Below, in pieces: positions 52,265 through 60,895 of a DNA stretch of 64,000 nucleotides. The notes below the pieces were generated by a model, which did not search any database, was not told the origin of the DNA, and saw only the letters and a program-made list of their open reading frames with translations. A program made the position numbers and the translations under genes. The DNA is from F-183 sp964627455. GTDB taxonomy: Bacteria; Acidobacteriota; Terriglobia; Bryobacterales; Bryobacteraceae. Location: the NCBI GenBank assembly GCA_964627455.1, contig CAZVKC010000042.1:5075-69074 (forward strand), written 5' to 3'. Within the stretch, counting starts at the first letter, position 1. Every line of letters starts with the position of its first letter.

Positions 52265-53973
52265 GCACTTCTGCCGCGGGGGCGACCGCCGAGCAGCAGG
52301 CCCCTCGCTTCCCGAATATTTCGCACCTTCACACGTATTTCTTCTTTCCGTTTTCCATTGACAAGGATGCGGTAAGGAAGGACCATGCCGAAATCTGGCG
52401 GCGGCATCCGCTCTGGATCGACGGTCTCGATGCGTGGATTGCCGCGCATGGCGGCGCCGATCCGGTTTCATCGAAGCTTGGCCGATGGAAGCGGGCTTCG
52501 TATTCCGAGTTCGATCTCGAATCGTCGGCTTATCAGGACATGGTCTTCTTCCATCCGTTCGTGCGGCGCGTGTTCTTCGACACGACGGGCATGGCGGATC
52601 CCAAGGAAGAGGCGGAGTCGCTGCTGCGCTTCTACACTTTGGATGTCCCGGACGGCAAGCGGGTGCTGCTGCAGGCGGACGACTCGCGGGGGCGCAAGAT
52701 TTCCGCGGAAATCACTGCGTTCCGGCTGATGATGTTCGCCAATGGCATCGGGATCCTGTCGATCAGCGTCGAATGCCACGACATTCCTGGCGCGCAGGCG
52801 CTCTGGATGAACGAGATGATGCGCAAGGTGTATCCCTCGAGCGGACGCCAACTGCGCGAAGGCCGCATGCCGCGGCGGCAGGCGCTCATACTCGAAGATG
52901 CAGACGTCTGCACCAAACTGATTGAAGAGTGCTGGGAACATCCGGCGATCGCGAACTACCAGCCTCCGCTGTCGAAGGTCATCAAGGGCCTGCTGTACTT
53001 CACGAATTACGAACGGCAGGAATACGAACCGGTGCTCGACGAGCGCATGATCGTGTACACGTACCTGGCGATCGATCCGCGATCCGTGCCGGAGGATTAC
53101 GCGGACTCGCAGGACTACCAGGTGTTCCTCAGCCGCGTGTTGTATGTCGACCGCGCGGGCGCCAATTACCGCTACGATCGCAGCTTTCTCGCGGAGGAGA
53201 TGAGGAAATACGTGTATCGCCGCTGGGCGCATCAGGGCACGTATTATGGCTTCTCAGCATACAGCAACATCACGCTTTGCATCGGGAACTTCGACTGCGA
53301 CGACCATCTGCTGCGCGAGGGATTCCTCATCCACCGGATGTTCCGGTCGCGCTATTACCTGATGGCCGTCATCGCGCTGTTCTACCGGGCAACGCTGCTC
53401 GACATGAACGAGCGGACCGCGCTCATTTCCAAACGCCTGTTCCGCGACTTCCACGATGACCGCGAGTTCCGGCAGGAGAACATCGACGCGGCCAACGGCA
53501 TGTTCGTCGAGTTCCTGCACTTTGCGAACTTCTGGCACTTCGACGAACTGGCGAACAAGGATGAAGAGCAGGAGCATTTCGAAATGCAGTGCTCTGCGTT
53601 CCGCATTCAACCGTCACTGACGGAGGTCGAACAATCGGTACGCCGGTTGAACTCGTCGTTGAACGAATACTACGAGAGCCGGCAGATGGCGGCGGTTAAC
53701 CGGCTTGCTGTTTTGAGCCTCGTTTTCGGTTGCGGCGCCGTGCTGACCGGGTTCTTCGGCATGAACTTCGGCGGCATCTTCCGCGGGTTGTTCTTCGAGA
53801 ACCATACGTGGGCACAGGCCGCGGCGGTGGGTTTTGTTGCGCTCGCGACCTTGCTCGCATTCGCCTACGGCGGTTATCTGATTGCGGCTAACTGGCAGGA
53901 TTACCGCGATGCCGCGAATCCGCGGCGGCGGCGTGGACCGCTCGATTCGGTGAGCGTCAAGCGGATCGACTGA
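52261..53973 (+). CDS. CorA-like membrane protein with long unknown N-terminal domain
   Basis: A 570-residue protein. The last 90 residues have two TM helices (about 480-500 and 519-543) separated by TGFFGMNFGG, i.e. the GMN motif (500-502) of CorA magnesium channels. Before them lies a helical stretch with a CorA-like coiled character (VEQSVRRLNSSLNEYYESRQ). The N-terminal 450 residues (HLHTYFFFPFSIDKDAVRKD, then FFHPFVRRVFFDTTG) resemble no family that I recognise and are longer than usual for CorA. GTG start overlaps queE by 4 bases. Probably a divalent cation or related channel with a regulatory domain. Confidence 0.7.
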   Translation: MSTSAAGATAEQQAPRFPNISHLHTYFFFPFSIDKDAVRKDHAEIWRRHPLWIDGLDAWIAAHGGADPVSSKLGRWKRASYSEFDLESSAYQDMVFFHPFVRRVFFDTTGMADPKEEAESLLRFYTLDVPDGKRVLLQADDSRGRKISAEITAFRLMMFANGIGILSISVECHDIPGAQALWMNEMMRKVYPSSGRQLREGRMPRRQALILEDADVCTKLIEECWEHPAIANYQPPLSKVIKGLLYFTNYERQEYEPVLDERMIVYTYLAIDPRSVPEDYADSQDYQVFLSRVLYVDRAGANYRYDRSFLAEEMRKYVYRRWAHQGTYYGFSAYSNITLCIGNFDCDDHLLREGFLIHRMFRSRYYLMAVIALFYRATLLDMNERTALISKRLFRDFHDDREFRQENIDAANGMFVEFLHFANFWHFDELANKDEEQEHFEMQCSAFRIQPSLTEVEQSVRRLNSSLNEYYESRQMAAVNRLAVLSLVFGCGAVLTGFFGMNFGGIFRGLFFENHTWAQAAAVGFVALATLLAFAYGGYLIAANWQDYRDAANPRRRRGPLDSVSVKRID

Positions 53974-54624
53974 TTACTTCACTTCGACCAGGATCATGTC
54001 GAATCGCTTGAATCCGGTGTTGGTTCCGGCGTGCGTCGTGGGTCCCTGGCTCCAGCGGACTTCGCCGGCAGGCATCTTCATTTCACTGGTCGAGCCGTCG
54101 ATCAGTTTGACGTTCGCACTGATGTCGGTGAGAAGCACGACGACGCGGCCGCGCCCGGTGTGTTCGTGCATGATTTCCGACTTGCCGGCTTCCCGCCAAC
54201 TGCGGAAGACTCGGACCTGATCATTCTCGAATAGCAGCACGTTGTGTTTGGGATCGATGGCAACGGGGTCGAGTTTCGGGTCACGCTTCGGCGGCGTTGC
54301 GGGCGCGGGTTGTTTCAACTCGATCTCGACTACACGGATCGCGGTTCCGCCGACATTGTGACTGGTGTGGATGGGACCTGTGGGGCTCCACGCCGCTTGC
54401 TCCGGCTTCCACTTCTGATGTTCGACCTTGCCGTCTTCATAGCCGATATCAATGGCGCCTCTGTCGAGATACACCATCACGCGATTGGTCGGATGAATGT
54501 GCGGCTTACTCTTCGCGCCCGGCTTGCTGACGACCTTGAGGATTTTGACGAACTCGTTATCAACCTTGACGGGGTTGTCGTCCGCAAGAGCAACGAAGCT
54601 GAGTACAAACAGGAGTGGGGACAT
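53974..54624 (-). CDS. exported two-domain cupin protein
   Basis: A 216-residue protein with a short signal peptide (about 1-14) and two cupin halves: one with KSKPHIHPTNRVMVYLDRG (residues about 38-57) and one with GKSEIMHEHTGRGRVVVLL, each carrying a HxH metal pair, and late WSPTGPIHTSHN / WSQGPTTHAGTN. Possibly an enzyme or binding protein of unknown substrate. It follows the CoA-transferase gene by 12 bases on the same strand. Confidence 0.8.
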   Translation of the reverse strand: MSPLLFVLSFVALADDNPVKVDNEFVKILKVVSKPGAKSKPHIHPTNRVMVYLDRGAIDIGYEDGKVEHQKWKPEQAAWSPTGPIHTSHNVGGTAIRVVEIELKQPAPATPPKRDPKLDPVAIDPKHNVLLFENDQVRVFRSWREAGKSEIMHEHTGRGRVVVLLTDISANVKLIDGSTSEMKMPAGEVRWSQGPTTHAGTNTGFKRFDMILVEVK

Positions 54625-54636
54625 GGTTACCTTCTG

Positions 54637-55854
54637 TTAGAGCGCACCCTTGGCGGCGAGCGAGTCGATGTCGGCCTCGGCGTAGCCGAGTTCCTGGAGG
54701 ATCTCCCGGGTGTGTTGCCCGATCTCGGGGGCTAACGTAGGCTCGCGCTTGGTGACGCCTTCGAGGTGCATGGGGCTGTCGACGGTGCGGTACGGCGCGT
54801 CCTTCACGTCGCGAAACACGCCGTTGGCGTTGAGTTGCGGATCATCGGGGAGATCGACTGTCGAAGGCACGATGCCGAAGAGTACGTCACATTCCGCGAA
54901 CCGGGCTTTCCAGTACGCGAGTGGATGTTCGCCGATTTCTTCGTCCAGGAGCGCGATCAACGCGACGTGATTCTTCGCGCGCGCTTCTGCGCTTGCAAGC
55001 AGGGGATCATTGACCCAATCCGGACGGTTCAGCGCAGTGCACAAGCGATTCCAGTCGCGCTCACCATCGAGCAGGCAGAAGAGGACCCGTTGATTGTCGG
55101 AGGTCCTGTAATGGTTGACCAGCGGATTGTGCGCGGTCTCGCGGCGGCGTTTTACGGGCCATACGGCATCGCCGCAGAGCGCCGCCTGCGTGAGGCTTGC
55201 GTTGGACCAGACGCCGTTGTGCGCGAGCGTGGTCCAGACCTTGCCGCCTTCGCCGGTCTGCTGACGCCGCAGCAGCGCGAGCAGGACGGCTGAGAACAAA
55301 CTGACCGATGTCGGATGATCGCCGAAGCCGCATGGCGATAAGGCAGGGTCCGCGTTCTCGTAATGCAGGAAGCTCATCAGGCCGCTGCGCGCGTAGTAGG
55401 CCGTCATGTCATAGCCTGGCTTCTCGGCTTCCTCGCCCTGCTCGCCGTACCCAGTCACCATCGCGTAAATGAGGCGTGAATTGAGAGACTTCAAGTCCTC
55501 GTAGCGAAGCTTGAAGCGAGCCTGCATTTGCGGCTGGTAGTTGGTGATGAGAACATCCGCCTGGGCAACGAGTTGATGAAAGATCTTCTGCCCGCCTTCC
55601 GAGCCGAGGTTGATCGCAAGCGACCGCTTATTGCGGTTGTCGACCTGGAACGCATAGTTGTGCGAACTGGCCGGCATCGCCACGTTCTTGTAGAGCATCC
55701 GGAAGGGATCGCCGCCGGGCGGGCGCTCGATCTTGATGACCTCCGCGCCGAAGTCCGCAAGCATGGCTGCGGCCGACGGCGCGGCAATATAGGTCGCGGC
55801 GTCGATGACGCGCAGACCGGCTAGAGGAAGAGATTGGGTGCTGGGGCTGGACAC
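54637..55854 (-). CDS. CaiB/BaiF-type (class III) CoA-transferase
   Basis: A 405-residue enzyme: LAGLRVIDAATYIAAPSAA, LADFGAEVIKIERPPGGDP, RNKRSLAINLGSEGGQKI, ITNYQP, GYDMTAYYARSGLM and GDHPTSVSLFSAVLLALL are typical of the family that moves CoA between carboxylic acids. The region usually holding the nucleophile (after GGKVWTTLAHNGVWS) does not clearly show Asp, so it may belong to a subgroup with another arrangement. Its start lies 28 bases after the ferredoxin stop. Confidence 0.85.
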   Translation of the reverse strand: MSSPSTQSLPLAGLRVIDAATYIAAPSAAAMLADFGAEVIKIERPPGGDPFRMLYKNVAMPASSHNYAFQVDNRNKRSLAINLGSEGGQKIFHQLVAQADVLITNYQPQMQARFKLRYEDLKSLNSRLIYAMVTGYGEQGEEAEKPGYDMTAYYARSGLMSFLHYENADPALSPCGFGDHPTSVSLFSAVLLALLRRQQTGEGGKVWTTLAHNGVWSNASLTQAALCGDAVWPVKRRRETAHNPLVNHYRTSDNQRVLFCLLDGERDWNRLCTALNRPDWVNDPLLASAEARAKNHVALIALLDEEIGEHPLAYWKARFAECDVLFGIVPSTVDLPDDPQLNANGVFRDVKDAPYRTVDSPMHLEGVTKREPTLAPEIGQHTREILQELGYAEADIDSLAAKGAL

Positions 55855-55881
55855 TGCTCGTTCAAGCAGTATACAGGGTTG

Positions 55882-56286
55882 TTACTTCTTTCCGGTGGGG
55901 ATGGCGTCGCCGAGATTCATCGAACCGCCGCCTTCGCTGACGTAGTTGCGGTTCCATGCCGGCGTCTCAACCGTCACGTCGCCGGTGACCACGCACTGGC
56001 AACCGAGGCGCGAGTGCAAGGTGAGGTCCGCGGCCATGTCGAGACGATCCAATTCGTCGTCATCCGCAGGGAGAACGTTGTTCTCGCCTTCCTTGATCCA
56101 GACATGACAGGTAGTGCAGGCGCAACTGCCGCCGCATGCATGTTCGAGCGGGATGTGAAAATTCAGCGCGACATCGAGCAGAGACTCCGGCTTGCCATGA
56201 TCCGAGTAGGGCAGCTTGCCGCTCTCGAATTCGACCGTCTTCTCGCTTCCCTTGCCGTCGTAGTTTCGAAACGTAACCTTGGGCAT
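55882..56286 (-). CDS. fdx: 2Fe-2S ferredoxin
   Basis: A 134-residue ferredoxin with adrenodoxin/Isc-type motif HACGGSCACTTCHVWI: cluster ligands C51, C57, C60 and C96 (SRLGCQC). It passes electrons to monooxygenases or the Isc machinery. The C-terminal 25 residues are an extension. It is divergent from argS, about 20-60 bases apart depending on the argS start. Confidence 0.9.
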   Translation of the reverse strand: MPKVTFRNYDGKGSEKTVEFESGKLPYSDHGKPESLLDVALNFHIPLEHACGGSCACTTCHVWIKEGENNVLPADDDELDRLDMAADLTLHSRLGCQCVVTGDVTVETPAWNRNYVSEGGGSMNLGDAIPTGKK

Positions 56287-56349
56287 CTACACTTATCCTC
56301 GCTTTGGATGCTGCGGAAGTCCATCCGGATTCGTCATACTGAAAAAACA

Positions 56350-58296
56350 GTGTTCCAAACAGTAGAAAACAGGGTGCGGGAGGCTATTCGTGTCCACATC
56401 CTCAACAAATACGGCCTCGACGTCGAGGTGATCGTAGAAGAACCGAAGCAGGCATCGTTCGGAGAAATGGCGCTCCCGGTGGCGTTTTCGCTCGCCCGGG
56501 GCTTGAAGAAGGCGCCTCGCGCGATCGCGACCGAACTGATCGCGGACCTGCCGGCGATCGAGGGCGTGTCATCGCTCGAGGTGGCCGGCAACGGGTACAT
56601 CAACCTTCGCCTGGACCGCGGCGCATACGCGTTGTCGATGGTCACAGGCGGCGAGACGTTCGAAGCCAAGCCCGGCAAGATCATCGTCGAACACACCAAC
56701 ATCAACCCGAACAAGGCCGCGCATATCGGACACCTGCGGAACGCCGTTCTCGGCGACACCTTCGTGCGCATGTTGCGCGCGACGGGTAACGAGGTGGAGG
56801 TCCAGAACTACATCGACAACACGGGCGTGCAGGTCGCAGATGTGGTGGTCGGGTTCCACTTCATCGAAAAGAAGAGGCTGGCCGAAGTGCGGGCGATGAT
56901 CGAATCGCCGGAGCGGCCGTTCGATTACGTGTGCTGGGATCTGTACGCGCGGACCTCGCAGTATTACGACGCGCATCCGGAAGCGAAGCAGTGGCGCGCG
57001 GATACCCTACATGCGATTGAGTCCGGTCACGGCGAGATCGCGGAACTCGGGCATCTGGTTGCGGACGCGATCGTGCAATGCCACGTGAGGACGATGCTGC
57101 GGCTGGGCATCGTGTACGACGTGCTGCCGCGCGAAAGCGAGATCCTGCACCTGCAGTTCTGGGCAACTGCGTTCGAACAGTTGAAGGAACGCAAGGCGAT
57201 TTACTTCGAGACCGAAGGCAAGGCCAAAGGCTGCTGGGTGATGCCCGCCGACGCGTTCAAAGACGTGAAGGGCGAGGACGCGGATGACGGCAAGATCATC
57301 GTGCGTTCGAACGGCACGGTGACGTATGTCGGCAAGGACATCGCGTATCAGATGTGGAAGTTCGGCCTGCTGGGCAAGGATTTCCACTACAAGAAACTGC
57401 TCACGTACGAGAACGGTCACGAGTTGTGGCAGAGCACAGTGGATCCGCAGCCGGGCGAGAAGAAGTTCGGCGGCGGACGCGAGGTGTACAACGTGATCGA
57501 CTCGCGGCAATCGTATCTGCAGGACGTGGTGGTCGCGGGCTTGCGTGCGTTGGGGTACAACGATCAGGCCGAACGTTCGATCCACTTCGCATATGAGATG
57601 GTCGCGCTGTCGCCGCGCACGTGCGTGGAACTCGGCATCGAGCTTTCGGAAGAAGACAAGAAGAAGTCGCACGTCGAAGTGTCGGGCCGCAAGGGTTTGG
57701 GTGTGAAGGCGGACGATCTCATCGACAAGCTGATCGAGAATGCGCGGGCTGAAGTGGATTCTCGTAATGCCGATGTCGACGAGGCTTCGCGCGCCCGCGT
57801 CGCACGGCAGATCGCTGTGGGCGCGTTGCGGTATTTCATGCTCAAGTACACGCGCAATACGGTGATCGCCTTCGATTTCCAGGAAGCGCTCGCGTTCGTG
57901 GGCGATGCGGGACCGTATGTGCAGTACGGCGCGATGCGTTCGACGAAGATCATCAAGAAGTTGGCGGAAGAGGGGATCCAACTCGATACGGCTGCGCTCG
58001 CGTCATTGCCGGTCGGCGAGTATCTCGCGGACGAGAAGCTGTGGGAATGCGTGGTGCTGGCGTCAAAGAGCGGCGTTGCGCTGGCGCGCGCCGTTGCGTC
58101 GGGTGAACCGGCGCACGTGGCGAAGTACGCGCTGAATCTGGCACAGAGCTGGTCTGTGTTTTATGACCGGTTCCGCGTGAAGGACGAAACCGATCCGAAG
58201 CGGCAGCAGTTCCTGCTGTGGATGACCGATCTGTACCGGCGCGAGTTCCAGCGGACGCTCGATGTTCTCGGTATCGAAGCGCCGGACTTCATGTAG
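56350..58296 (+). CDS. argS: arginyl-tRNA synthetase
   Basis: A 648-residue class I synthetase. HIGH box HIGHLRN (125-131) after HTNINPNKAA, and a KMSKS-like region HVEVSGRKGLGVKADDL, which is a diverged form. C-terminal DALR anticodon domain (ALRYFMLKYTRNTVIAFDFQEAL). Start: GTG at 56350 fits the usual N-terminus; in-frame ATG 56308 would add 14 residues. The frame continues upstream across the fdx gene, which is not real coding. It ends convergently with the NHL gene. Confidence 0.95.
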   Translation: MFQTVENRVREAIRVHILNKYGLDVEVIVEEPKQASFGEMALPVAFSLARGLKKAPRAIATELIADLPAIEGVSSLEVAGNGYINLRLDRGAYALSMVTGGETFEAKPGKIIVEHTNINPNKAAHIGHLRNAVLGDTFVRMLRATGNEVEVQNYIDNTGVQVADVVVGFHFIEKKRLAEVRAMIESPERPFDYVCWDLYARTSQYYDAHPEAKQWRADTLHAIESGHGEIAELGHLVADAIVQCHVRTMLRLGIVYDVLPRESEILHLQFWATAFEQLKERKAIYFETEGKAKGCWVMPADAFKDVKGEDADDGKIIVRSNGTVTYVGKDIAYQMWKFGLLGKDFHYKKLLTYENGHELWQSTVDPQPGEKKFGGGREVYNVIDSRQSYLQDVVVAGLRALGYNDQAERSIHFAYEMVALSPRTCVELGIELSEEDKKKSHVEVSGRKGLGVKADDLIDKLIENARAEVDSRNADVDEASRARVARQIAVGALRYFMLKYTRNTVIAFDFQEALAFVGDAGPYVQYGAMRSTKIIKKLAEEGIQLDTAALASLPVGEYLADEKLWECVVLASKSGVALARAVASGEPAHVAKYALNLAQSWSVFYDRFRVKDETDPKRQQFLLWMTDLYRREFQRTLDVLGIEAPDFM

Positions 58297-58299
58297 GAC

Positions 58300-59538
58300 T
58301 CAACGCTTCACAGGCCAGACGACCCCCTGATTCTTTTTCGCAACCGGGGCCAGCCCCTTGTAGGAGAATTTCTGCAAGCGCTGGCCCCGATACGTTTCGG
58401 TCGTGTAGATGTTGCCCTTCGAATCCGTTGCGATGCTGTGCACGCCGTAGAACATACCGGGCTGACGTCCGCCGTCGCCGAATGCCGTGAGGACTTCGAG
58501 TGTTTCGCGCAGAATCACATGGACCTTCTGATTCGACCCGTCGGCGAGATACAGATACTTCTGCTCTTTGTCCTTTGAGAAGGCGATGTCGAAGGCGGAT
58601 CCGTCGCCGAGAGTGTTCTTCTCGATGACGACTTCTTTAACGAACGTGCCGTCCTGCTTGAAGACCTGGATGCGGTTGTTGGGACGGTCGCAGACATAGA
58701 GGAGTCCGTCGTTGGAGAGTTCCGCGCAATGGACCGGACTGCGAAACTGTTTCGCCGGCGGATCGTTGGGATTGTAGGGACCAAGGTTCGTATCATCGGG
58801 CTTGTTGCCGTATGCGCCCCAGTGCCGTTTGTACTTGCCCGTGTCGGCATCGAAGACGATTACGCGCTTATTGCCATAGCCGTCGGCGACGATCAATTCG
58901 TTGGTCTTGGGATCGACAAGCAGTTTCGCAGGTCCCTTGAGATTCTCGACATCGTTGCTGCCTTTGCTCTTGCCCGCCTTGCCGATCTGAGCCAGGAACT
59001 TACCATCCCGAGTGAACTTGAGGATCATATTGTCGTGGTAGTAACCGGCGCCGGCAGTGTAGCCTCCGCCTGACGCGGGTACGGGTTCCGGGTTCGGAGC
59101 CTTGCCGCGGCCGTTACCGCCGATCCACACGTTGCCTTTGAAATCGACGGTGATGCCGTGATTGGAGTCGGGCCATTCATAGCCGGGTCCCGGACCTCCC
59201 CAGTGACGCAGCAGGTTGCCCTCTGAGTCGAACTCCAACACCGGAGGCGCCGCGGCGCAGCATTCCGCGGCCTTGGGGTTCGCTTGCGCGTAGAGTTCCA
59301 TGCGCTCGAGCGCGGCGCCGCGATGGATGATCCAGACGTGATCCTTTTCATCAATGCTGACGCCGATCACGCTACCGATGACCCAGTGATTGGGCAGCGG
59401 CTTCGGCCAGAACGGATCGACCTCGAAGCGTGGCGCCTGCGTGGTCGCGGCTTCGACCACAGCGCGGCGCTCCATCCACAGGGAACCAGCGCCAAGTGCG
59501 GCGACGAGGCCGGCAAACGCCCATATCTTACGCTTCAT
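58300..59538 (-). CDS. secreted NHL-repeat propeller protein (PAL-like)
   Basis: A 412-residue protein with an N-terminal signal/anchor (6-22, WAFAGLVAALGAGSL), then six-bladed NHL propeller: GVSIDEKDHVWIIHRG, HGITVDFKGNVWIGGNG, AKLLVDPKTNELIVADGYGNKRVIVF, HCAELSNDGLLYVCDRPNNRIQVF, HSIATDSKGNIYTTET. Similar to peptidyl-glycine amidating lyase-type propellers. Two adjacent Cys (ECCAAAPP). The substrate is unknown. GGAG nine bases before the ATG. Confidence 0.85.
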   Translation of the reverse strand: MKRKIWAFAGLVAALGAGSLWMERRAVVEAATTQAPRFEVDPFWPKPLPNHWVIGSVIGVSIDEKDHVWIIHRGAALERMELYAQANPKAAECCAAAPPVLEFDSEGNLLRHWGGPGPGYEWPDSNHGITVDFKGNVWIGGNGRGKAPNPEPVPASGGGYTAGAGYYHDNMILKFTRDGKFLAQIGKAGKSKGSNDVENLKGPAKLLVDPKTNELIVADGYGNKRVIVFDADTGKYKRHWGAYGNKPDDTNLGPYNPNDPPAKQFRSPVHCAELSNDGLLYVCDRPNNRIQVFKQDGTFVKEVVIEKNTLGDGSAFDIAFSKDKEQKYLYLADGSNQKVHVILRETLEVLTAFGDGGRQPGMFYGVHSIATDSKGNIYTTETYRGQRLQKFSYKGLAPVAKKNQGVVWPVKR

Positions 59539-59578
59539 CGGTATAGTCTCCGTTTTGGAATTACACTACTATACACGT

Positions 59579-60895
59579 TTGATCTCTTCGAAACAGTTCG
59601 GCTTGGCGGTGGCGATCACGGCGCTTCCGCTGCTGGCACATGACATCCCGCGCGATGTGACGGTGCAGGCTTACCTGCGCCCGACCGGCGGCGGTTTCCT
59701 GCAACTGGTGCTGCGCGCGCCGCTGTCTTCGATGCGCGATATCGAGTTTCCGCAGCGAGGTCCGGGCTACTTGGATTTCGACGCGGCGGGTCCGGCGCTC
59801 GAGAATGCGGCGCGGTTGTGGCTACTGCAGGCGGTCGATGTGTATGCAGATGGCGTTCGATTGCCGGCGCCTCGCGTCACGGCTGTGCGGGCGTCGCTCG
59901 ACTCAGACAAGGCGTTTGCTTCTTTCGATGATGCAATGGCAACGGCGAGGAGTCCGAGATACACGAACGACGTGAACCTGTACTGGAACCAGGCGATGCT
60001 CGATGTTGTGGTCGAGTACGATGTCCGGCCGGGCGTTGCGAGGTTCGGCGTTGAGCCCAGGTTCGGCCGGCTGGGACAAAACGTTTTGACTGTTCTTCGT
60101 TTTGTGCCTGCGGCCGGCGTGGTGCGAGCGTATGAGTTTCGCGGAGATCCGGGATTAGTGGACCTCGATCCGTCGTGGACTCAATCAGCGCTTCGATTCG
60201 TGCGGCTAGGATTCGAGCACATCCTCGAAGGGTACGACCATCTCCTGTTTCTGTTGTGCCTGGTGATTCCGTTTCGCCGTTTCCTGGCGTTGATTCCGGT
60301 GGTGACGGCATTCACGGCGGCACACTCGGTGACACTGATTGCGTCTGCATATGGGATGGGGCCGAGCGCGTTGTGGTTCGCGCCGGCAGTGGAGACTGCG
60401 ATTGCCGTCTCGATCGTGTATATGGCGCTGGAGAACATCGTGCGCGAGAAGGGCGTCGAACATCGGTGGCTGGTGGCGTTCGCATTCGGACTCGTACACG
60501 GATTTGGATTCTCGTTCGCGTTGCGCGAGTCACTGCAGTTCGCGGGAGAGCATTTGCTGACGTCGCTGCTTGCGTTCAACGTGGGTGTTGAGATCGGACA
60601 GGTGCTGGTGCTTCTGGTCGCGATACCGCTATTGGATCTGCTGTTCCGGCGGGTTGTAGCGGAGCGGATGGGCACGATCCTGCTGTCTGCGTTCATCGCG
60701 CACACGGGCTGGCATTGGAGTTCGGAACGGTTTGCGACTCTGCTGCAGTATCGCATCGAGTGGCCGGCGTTCGACGCGGCATTCTGGGCACTTTCGCTGC
60801 GGTGGTGCGCGATATTACTCTTGCTGGCAGGGGCACTCTGGTGGATCCACAACGCAGTCGCACAACGACGGCGCACCGCGTCATCCGAAGGTTGA
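59579..60895 (+). CDS. HupE/UreJ-type membrane protein with N-terminal beta domain
   Basis: A 438-residue protein. N-terminal signal (TTG start, FGLAVAITALPLLAHDIPRD), an extracytoplasmic beta-rich region of about 190 residues, then six or seven TM helices with the family motif GFEHILEGYDHLLFLLCLV and FAFGLVHGFGFSFAL. HupE/UreJ_2 relatives are associated with metal (nickel/cobalt) handling, though many members are uncharacterised. Start uncertain: the frame is open to 59390 across the divergent gene. The GH3 gene start lies inside its 3' end. Confidence 0.82.
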   Translation: MISSKQFGLAVAITALPLLAHDIPRDVTVQAYLRPTGGGFLQLVLRAPLSSMRDIEFPQRGPGYLDFDAAGPALENAARLWLLQAVDVYADGVRLPAPRVTAVRASLDSDKAFASFDDAMATARSPRYTNDVNLYWNQAMLDVVVEYDVRPGVARFGVEPRFGRLGQNVLTVLRFVPAAGVVRAYEFRGDPGLVDLDPSWTQSALRFVRLGFEHILEGYDHLLFLLCLVIPFRRFLALIPVVTAFTAAHSVTLIASAYGMGPSALWFAPAVETAIAVSIVYMALENIVREKGVEHRWLVAFAFGLVHGFGFSFALRESLQFAGEHLLTSLLAFNVGVEIGQVLVLLVAIPLLDLLFRRVVAERMGTILLSAFIAHTGWHWSSERFATLLQYRIEWPAFDAAFWALSLRWCAILLLLAGALWWIHNAVAQRRRTASSEG

